A stretch of 7,098 nt of DNA from the NCBI GenBank assembly GCA_030590265.1, contig JAUUYW010000173.1, forward strand, positions 1 to 7,098, written 5' to 3'. A model generated the notes under the pieces. That model did not search any database, was not told where the DNA came from, and was given only the letters and a program-made list of their open reading frames with translations. This document shows, piece by piece, positions 6,014 through 7,098 of the stretch. Source of the stretch: Candidatus Krumholzibacteriia bacterium. Lineage in GTDB: Bacteria > Krumholzibacteriota > Krumholzibacteriia > LZORAL124-64-63. How positions within the stretch are numbered: the first letter of the stretch is position 1; each line of letters begins with the position of its first letter. The position numbers were made by a program, and so were the translations under genes.

Positions 6014-6094
6014 CAACTGAACATATTCATCCAATTAACTTGATAACGCTAACCCATTGGGCCCATTTATGCTATTTTTTTTTGAAATAATTCA
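6014..6094 (-). promoter_or_regulatory. AT-rich gap, probable promoter region of the RRM gene
   Basis: This stretch between the toast-rack-like gene and the structured leader is markedly more AT-rich than its surroundings and includes nine consecutive T on the plus strand (6075-6083). An imperfect palindrome, TTAACTTGATAACGCTAA, lies at 6035-6052. A promoter for the RRM gene is expected here because the leader begins just downstream. I cannot identify a -35/-10 pair with good spacing, and no terminator for the upstream gene is visible, so readthrough from it is possible. Confidence 0.3.
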
Positions 6095-7024
6095 TCAATG
6101 AACTACTTCAATTTCCCCATACTGAGCCCGAGTGCGCAACCGCAGAACCGGCTCGCCCACTTCGACATCGGCTGCGGTCATGCTTTCAATTTCCGCTGCC
6201 CCACGCAGGACCTTGATATCTCTTGGGATAATAACGGCCATGCCACCCATTTTGATGGACAGATTCACATCACAATCATTCTGCCAGGCACCACTGAGGT
6301 CCACTTCGGCTCCACCCATGGAGCAGGTTACCTCCAGAACTTTCGGACTGGCGTTGCCCAGTCCATCAGCGGAAAAACCACCCATGTTGCTTTTGATGCG
6401 GAAACTGTTCAGGGGCTCTTTCAGGGGCTCGCTGATCTCCAGCTCAAAACCACCCTGGTGCACATTCAAATCCACCGAAGTCAGCCACAGACCGCCCAAA
6501 TCACTTTCAAATCCACCCTTGGAAATGTCTGATACAAGGTCCAGGGGAATTTCCGGAGGCAGATAGATTTTTATTTGGGCCGAAGGACCCTTGGAAAAAA
6601 CGGATTGCAGGAAAGCCCGCATGCCACCACCAGTCCTCTGGAATTCCAATTCGTATTGCCAGGTCGAGTCGGGCAAGGTGATAAATTCCTGGGTCAGGTC
6701 GTAGAGTTCATCGTCATACACGGCTTCAATGCGCAAACCTTCACCGGGCTCTGCAGCGTGGATATAGAACTCTCCCTGGGCCATGTTCAGCACAACTTTG
6801 CCACCATACCCCACCATCAAGGGGCCTTCATCGGCCTCCAAGGGTTCTTGGGGCACCTGAGGCGCCAAAGGTGCCAGGGGCGCAAAAACATGGTCGACAG
6901 GTGTGCTGTTTTTGGAATCATTCCAGGCCAACAGTGCCGTCACTCCCACAATTAGCAGGATTAATACGATAAAACCGAGGCAACCAAGGCAGCCATTCTT
7001 GAAACATCCACGGGCGCTTGCCAT
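6095..7024 (-). CDS. membrane-anchored toast-rack/DUF4097-like beta-solenoid protein
   Basis: This is a 309-residue protein. The ATG at 7024 has AAAGGA (7032-7037) seven bases upstream. Residues 1-15 contain three cysteines (C7, C12, C15). One transmembrane helix follows at about 16-34, then a Pro/Ala linker (about 47-61, FAPLAPLAPQVPQEP) and an extracytoplasmic domain. From about 165 the chain repeats a rung every 21-24 residues, each with Gly-Gly followed by alternating strand residues: GGFESDL (170), GGFELEI (191), GGFSADG (215), GGAEVDLSG (237) and GGMAVIIPRD (260), ending YGEIEVV. The rungs GGAEVDLSG and GGMAVIIPRDIKV closely resemble the C-terminal beta-helix of LiaF-type and DUF4097 proteins, which act in cell-envelope stress sensing or scaffolding. 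No enzyme motif is present. It could be a helix-turn-helix-free sensor or a surface scaffold. The fold is fairly sure, the function is not. It appears to stand alone, upstream of the RRM gene. Confidence 0.85.
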   Translation of the reverse strand: MASARGCFKNGCLGCLGFIVLILLIVGVTALLAWNDSKNSTPVDHVFAPLAPLAPQVPQEPLEADEGPLMVGYGGKVVLNMAQGEFYIHAAEPGEGLRIEAVYDDELYDLTQEFITLPDSTWQYELEFQRTGGGMRAFLQSVFSKGPSAQIKIYLPPEIPLDLVSDISKGGFESDLGGLWLTSVDLNVHQGGFELEISEPLKEPLNSFRIKSNMGGFSADGLGNASPKVLEVTCSMGGAEVDLSGAWQNDCDVNLSIKMGGMAVIIPRDIKVLRGAAEIESMTAADVEVGEPVLRLRTRAQYGEIEVVH

Positions 7025-7037
7025 GGGCGAGTCCTTT

Positions 7038-7057
7038 CGAATTGCAAAACAATTTCG
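7038..7057. promoter_or_regulatory. inverted repeat upstream of the toast-rack-like gene
   Basis: AATTG (7040-7044) and CAATT (7050-7054) flank CAAAA. The pairing extends to CGAATTG and CAATT-CG if one T bulges. It lies immediately upstream of the Shine-Dalgarno of the toast-rack-like gene, so it could be an operator or a leader hairpin affecting translation. No promoter boxes could be placed with confidence. Confidence 0.35.
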
Positions 7058-7080
7058 GTACTAGGAGCGTGTCGGGAAAC

Positions 7081-7091
7081 CTCGGACCGAG
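7081..7091. repeat. short palindrome CTCGG-A-CCGAG
   Basis: This is a perfect five-base inverted repeat around a single A near the right edge, about 60 bases upstream of the toast-rack-like start codon. The one-base centre is better suited to a dimeric DNA-binding protein than to an RNA hairpin. It is short enough to be chance. Confidence 0.25.
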
Positions 7092-7098
7092 CCATGTG

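Noticed and set aside
5743..6030. 95-residue minus-strand frame through the RRM leader, possible leader ORF
   Set aside because: It overlaps the RRM start by over 110 bases in another frame, runs through all the hairpins and has no good ribosome site. It is more likely chance than a regulatory ORF.
6098..6566. Plus-strand frames of 144 residues opposite the toast-rack-like gene
   Set aside because: They are antisense to the regular GG-rung solenoid frame, without ribosome sites or recognisable domains.

Overview
The window looks like an ordinary chromosomal stretch of a Gram-negative-type (diderm) bacterium of moderate GC content. It carries a lipoprotein with a lipobox and an exported gamma-glutamyltransferase-family enzyme. 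Most genes have clear AGGAG-like ribosome binding sites. The phylum cannot be fixed from the sequence. The NTF2-like lipoprotein and the beta-solenoid membrane protein resemble, from memory, proteins of poorly cultured lineages near the FCB group. That is an impression, not an assignment. I see no mobile element, tRNA, rRNA or CRISPR array.

Layout. Bases 1-299 (minus) hold the first third of an EamA/DMT-type transporter that runs off the left edge. It is divergent from a gamma-glutamyltransferase-family gene (478-2196, plus). The gap between them contains a tandem 16-bp repeat and a small hairpin. Next on the plus strand are a 227-residue lipoprotein (2343-3026) and a full-length RecQ helicase (3155-4987). 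RecQ converges, with only 15 bp between stop codons, on a minus-strand four-helix membrane protein (5003-5419). Upstream of that on the minus strand are a strong intrinsic terminator (5479-5513), a small RRM RNA-binding protein with a polyglycine tail (5535-5855), its hairpin-rich leader (about 5872-6013), and a membrane-anchored beta-solenoid (toast-rack-like) protein (6095-7024).

How the genes relate. No classic operon or multi-gene pathway is evident. The genes look like separate transcription units: envelope-related functions (transporter, exported GGT-like enzyme, lipoprotein, toast-rack-like protein), DNA repair (RecQ) and RNA binding (RRM protein). The best candidate for an undescribed element is the leader of the RRM gene. 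It has five consecutive hairpins, and two of them share the sequence CGGAGATC across stem and loop just before the ribosome binding site. This suggests, but does not prove, autoregulation or cold-responsive control. Second is the tandem 16-bp repeat in front of the GGT-like gene.
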